DNA of 64,000 bases from the NCBI GenBank assembly GCA_002102225.1, contig LQPB01000053.1:33021-97020 (forward strand), in the 5' to 3' direction. Origin of the DNA: Mycobacterium interjectum. Its GTDB lineage: Bacteria > Actinomycetota > Actinomycetes > Mycobacteriales > Mycobacteriaceae. Both the position numbers and the translations under genes were made by a program. A model generated the notes under the pieces. It saw only the letters and a list, made by a program, of their open reading frames with translations. It searched no databases and was not told the DNA's origin. Positions 61,943 through 64,000 of the stretch are shown one piece after another; position 1 is the first letter of the stretch; every line of letters begins with the position of its first letter.

Positions 61943-62253
61943 TGGCGCAGTACGACATCGAATCCCGGTCGGTCGACTGGTACTCGGTCCACCTATTCGT
62001 GATTCCGGTGCTCGACGAGGCGGGGAGCTGGCCACTGGCCGGCTCCCCAGCCTGGCGCCAGCTCCCCGATGGCCATCCAGCCAAGCTCGCTGCCGTGCTC
62101 GACGGCGGCCGGCACTGGGCCCTACACGTCGATGTCGCTCAGGAGGCATTAGCCCAAGCCTCCCGAGCCATTTCAGCGGCCGCGGACTGGGCCGAGATCT
62201 CGCGCGACATCCGCCGCCGCAACGCGATCTACATTCCGAGGAGGTCGGCGTGA
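61942..62253 (+). CDS. DUF2742-type phage protein
   Basis: A 103-residue protein with SRSVDWYSVHLFVIPVLDEAGSWPLAGSPAW, HPAKLAAVLDGGRHWALHVD and AISAAADWAEISRDIRRRN. This is the pattern I associate with DUF2742, a family in mycobacterial phage-like elements including the phiRv type. The function is unknown. ATG 61942 overlaps the previous TAA (TAATG); its stop overlaps the following GTG. It directly precedes the ATPase gene, as in related elements. Confidence 0.75.
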   Translation: MAQYDIESRSVDWYSVHLFVIPVLDEAGSWPLAGSPAWRQLPDGHPAKLAAVLDGGRHWALHVDVAQEALAQASRAISAAADWAEISRDIRRRNAIYIPRRSA

Positions 62254-63899
62254 CCGGCATTGAGTTCGAAGAGTTCTGGACGGCCTGGCCAATCCTGGCG
62301 CATATCCGTCAGTTCGCTCAGTCCCGGCGCCGCTGTCCGTGGGCGGTCCTCGGCGTGTCCATGGTCCGCGCCGCCGGCCTCATTCCGCCGGGGACCGCGC
62401 TGCCACCCCACGCCGGCGGCCGCGCCAGCCTCAACCTCTTCGTGGCGTTAACCGGCCCGAGCGGTGCGGGCAAAGGCACCAGCGAGGCTGCAGCGCGAGA
62501 CGCGATCGCGTTGCGCTGGCACCACGGCGCAGTAGTCGACCTGCCCGAATTCCCAATCGGCTCCGGCGAGGGCATCGCCCGGACGTTCATGCCGCCCCCC
62601 ATGGACAAAGACGGCCTGCCCGAGCGCGAACAGATCACCACCGCCATCTTCTCGGTGCCCGAAATCGACACCGCCGCGGGCCTCTTCTCCCGCTCGGGCA
62701 GCACGTTGGAGTCCGAGCTGCGCAAGGTCTTCAGCGGAGAGCAGCTGGGATTCACCAACGCCCAGGCCCACACCCGAACACGGGTGCCGGCACACACGTA
62801 CCGCTGCGGACTCGTCGTCGGTGTGCAGCCTGGCCGGGCCGGCGCGCTGCTTGACGGCGCGGACGGTGGGACACCTCAGCGGTTCGTCTGGCTGCCCGTG
62901 CTGGATGCCGACATGCCCGACGAGCGTCCCGCCGAGCCCGCCCCCGTCGTGATCACTCAGCCGCGCTTCGCCGGCGACCTCACGGTGCCGAAGGTCGCGC
63001 GCGACGCCATCGACGCCCACCAACTCGCAATGCACCGCGGCACCGTCGACCCCCTCGACGGCCACAAGCTGCTGGTGCGGCTCAAGGTGGCGGCGGCGCT
63101 GATGGTCCTCGACGGCCGCGACGAGAAACCGGCCATCAACGATGAGGACTGGAACCTGGCCGGGGTGGTGATGGCGGTCTCCGATCACACCCGCGCGTGG
63201 GTCCAGCACGAGCGCACCAAGGCCGCCCAGCAAAACAACCGAGGCCGCGCGCTCGCCACGGCCGAACGCGACGAGGTGATCTCAGATCGCAAACTCCAGC
63301 GGGCCAAGGAAGCCGTGCTGCGGTGGCTGGCAAGACAAGCCTCTGGTGAGACATTCGGCGCGGACCTTCGTAGGAAGCTGAAGGCCGACCTGCGCGACAA
63401 CTTCTCAGCAGCCGTATCAGAGTTAGCTGATGAGGGCCGCATCATCGTTATCGAGACCGACAAGGGAAGCCGCTACCGTCTGGCGGCTGAAAGTACACCG
63501 TGTACCGAAAGTACACCCCTATATCCGCAGGTCAATGGCGGTGTACCCAAAGTACACGGTGTACCCCCTGTTGCCGCCACAGCCGCCGATTCTCCCAGCT
63601 CGCCGCGATCCGACGCCTCAGCCCAGTCCGACAGCCCGACCGGCGAGCCCACCCTCACAACCGCGGAGGAACCAATGAATCAACCCCGCCCAAAGGTTTG
63701 CCAGCGCTGCAACGTCGAGCTGCCGTTGGCCGCGGCCGGACCGTTCTGCGACGACTGCGACGGCCCACCGGCCCGGCCACCAGCCGCCCGGAAAGCACCA
63801 GAAACCACCCTCCGGGTCGTGCATAACGGCACCAACGATCGCGGCCTCCCGCGCGCACCGAGCAAAAGACCAGACGCTACCCGGGACGTGGGAACGTGA
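62250..63899 (+). CDS. P-loop ATPase (phage primase/helicase-like) with C-terminal zinc ribbon
   Basis: A 549-residue protein. Walker A is ALTGPSGAGKGTSEA (residues about 66-80). It is followed by FSVPEIDTAAGLFSRSGSTLESELRKVFSGE, CGLVVGVQPGRAGALLDGADGGTPQRFVWLPV and DGHKLLVRLKVAAALMVLDGR, the layout of phage DUF3987/primase-associated ATPases. A winged-helix-like part (RAKEAVLRWLARQ to IIVIETDKGSRYRLA) follows, then a low-complexity linker over the GTACAC repeat. The protein ends with CQRCNVEL...CDDC, a zinc ribbon. GTG 62250 overlaps the previous stop. It may initiate element replication (inference). Confidence 0.78.
   Translation: MTGIEFEEFWTAWPILAHIRQFAQSRRRCPWAVLGVSMVRAAGLIPPGTALPPHAGGRASLNLFVALTGPSGAGKGTSEAAARDAIALRWHHGAVVDLPEFPIGSGEGIARTFMPPPMDKDGLPEREQITTAIFSVPEIDTAAGLFSRSGSTLESELRKVFSGEQLGFTNAQAHTRTRVPAHTYRCGLVVGVQPGRAGALLDGADGGTPQRFVWLPVLDADMPDERPAEPAPVVITQPRFAGDLTVPKVARDAIDAHQLAMHRGTVDPLDGHKLLVRLKVAAALMVLDGRDEKPAINDEDWNLAGVVMAVSDHTRAWVQHERTKAAQQNNRGRALATAERDEVISDRKLQRAKEAVLRWLARQASGETFGADLRRKLKADLRDNFSAAVSELADEGRIIVIETDKGSRYRLAAESTPCTESTPLYPQVNGGVPKVHGVPPVAATAADSPSSPRSDASAQSDSPTGEPTLTTAEEPMNQPRPKVCQRCNVELPLAAAGPFCDDCDGPPARPPAARKAPETTLRVVHNGTNDRGLPRAPSKRPDATRDVGT
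63493..63564. repeat. Inverted GTACAC half-site cluster inside the ATPase gene
   Basis: The left arm is GTACACCGTGTAC-CGAAA-GTACACC (63493-63517). The right arm is GGTGTAC-CCAAA-GTACACGGTGTAC (63540-63564). Apart from the 5-nt spacers the arms are exact inverted copies, with 22 nt between them. Six GTACAC/GTGTAC half-sites thus occur in 72 nt. The encoded residues are only a linker (STPCTESTP and GVPKVHGVP). It looks like a multi-site binding target, for example an origin or operator. Confidence 0.7.
63665..63677 (+). promoter_or_regulatory. Internal ribosome site and in-frame ATG in the ATPase gene
   Basis: GGAGGA (63665-63670) precedes an in-frame ATG at 63675 by 4 nt. Initiation here would make a separate 74-residue protein (MNQPRPKVCQRCNVELPL...) consisting of the zinc ribbon and a basic tail, from the same frame as the ATPase. 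Whether it is used is unknown. Confidence 0.4.
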
Positions 63900-64000
63900 C
63901 CCTCGACAACCTGCTCTCGGTCATCGGCGGCGCACCCGCACTACCCGGCGCACGCTGCCGCGGCCGGCATCACCTCTTCGATGACGCCGGGCCCGGTGAG
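63896..64000 (+). CDS. WhiB-like protein, N-terminal part (cut by window edge)
   Basis: GTG 63896 overlaps the ATPase stop (GTGA) and opens a frame that runs off the window. The 35 visible residues include ALPGARCRGRHHLFDDAGPGE. This resembles the start of actinophage and element WhiB-like proteins, where the first iron-sulfur cysteine lies in a CRG(R/K)H segment. If correct, it would be an Fe-S transcription factor made by the element. The remaining three cysteines lie outside the window. Confidence 0.55.
   Translation, partial: MTLDNLLSVIGGAPALPGARCRGRHHLFDDAGPGE

Larger units (their letters stand above)
57811..64000. mobile_element. Integrated phiRv1/phiRv2-like element (right end outside window)
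   Basis: From the 3' half of tRNA-Arg to the window end there is a coherent mobile element. It has a gene-free attachment region with short repeats, an accessory DUF3800 gene, a tyrosine integrase, an XRE repressor, a divergent excisionase-like gene and a compact overlapping operon with a P-loop ATPase and a WhiB-like gene. The gene types (Int, Xis, DUF2742, ATPase) recall the small M. tuberculosis elements phiRv1 and phiRv2. The second attachment site and any capsid genes would lie beyond 64000. The left boundary within the tRNA is inferred. Confidence 0.85.

Overview
The window is high-GC actinobacterial chromosome from a slow-growing Mycobacterium. Gene content and order match the arabinogalactan / mycolate cell-wall cluster known from M. 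tuberculosis (Rv3810 down to Rv3772), shown here in inverted orientation. Two features argue for the M. avium complex rather than M. tuberculosis: an embR gene sits directly beside embA, and no insertion sequence lies next to fadE35. Orthologue names come from recognising the proteins by eye; no database search was run.

Layout. 1-809: erp (C-terminus cut by the window edge), divergent from the next block. 1073-20168 (+ strand): glf, glfT2, a PAP2 phosphatase, ubiA, aftB, fbpA, fbpD, the Rv3802c-type cutinase-like lipase, fadD32, pks13 and accD4. Together these make galactan, make the arabinose donor precursor, condense mycolic acids and transfer them to the wall. 20183-24587: fadE35, then a three-gene minus-strand cluster (4-TM protein, GarA-like FHA protein, Crp paralogue), a DUF1918 protein and a small secreted protein. 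24762-37846: embB-embA, a divergent embR, an inserted ArsR/SRPBCC/DinB-like operon with small secreted genes (one apparently frameshifted), then embC. 37871-42859: aftA, dprE2, dprE1, a GtrA-family gene and a Gre-factor-like gene. 43009-45407: a pterin-synthase-like gene, a 13E12-family HNH gene and a small secreted protein. 45558-50619: wzm, glfT1, wzt (galactan export and initiation), bpa (proteasome activator) and a GT-C glycosyltransferase. 50722-57579: metabolic genes around a tRNA-Ser (a SufS-fold protein, quinone reductase, lipE, echA21, hisC2 and others).

From 57669 two further tRNA genes (Ser-GCT, Arg-ACG) lead into an integrated mobile element that fills the rest of the window and runs off its right edge. 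It carries a DUF3800 gene translationally coupled to a tyrosine integrase, an XRE repressor divergent from an excisionase-like gene with palindromic operator candidates between them, a hairpin terminator, and then a tightly overlapping rightward operon: a Cys/His-cluster protein, a zinc-ribbon protein, a DUF2742-type protein, a P-loop ATPase and a WhiB-like protein. The organisation recalls the small M. tuberculosis elements phiRv1/phiRv2. The most unusual sequence signal in the window is a 25-nt-arm inverted repeat of GTACAC half-sites inside the 3' part of the ATPase gene, a candidate replication or regulatory site.
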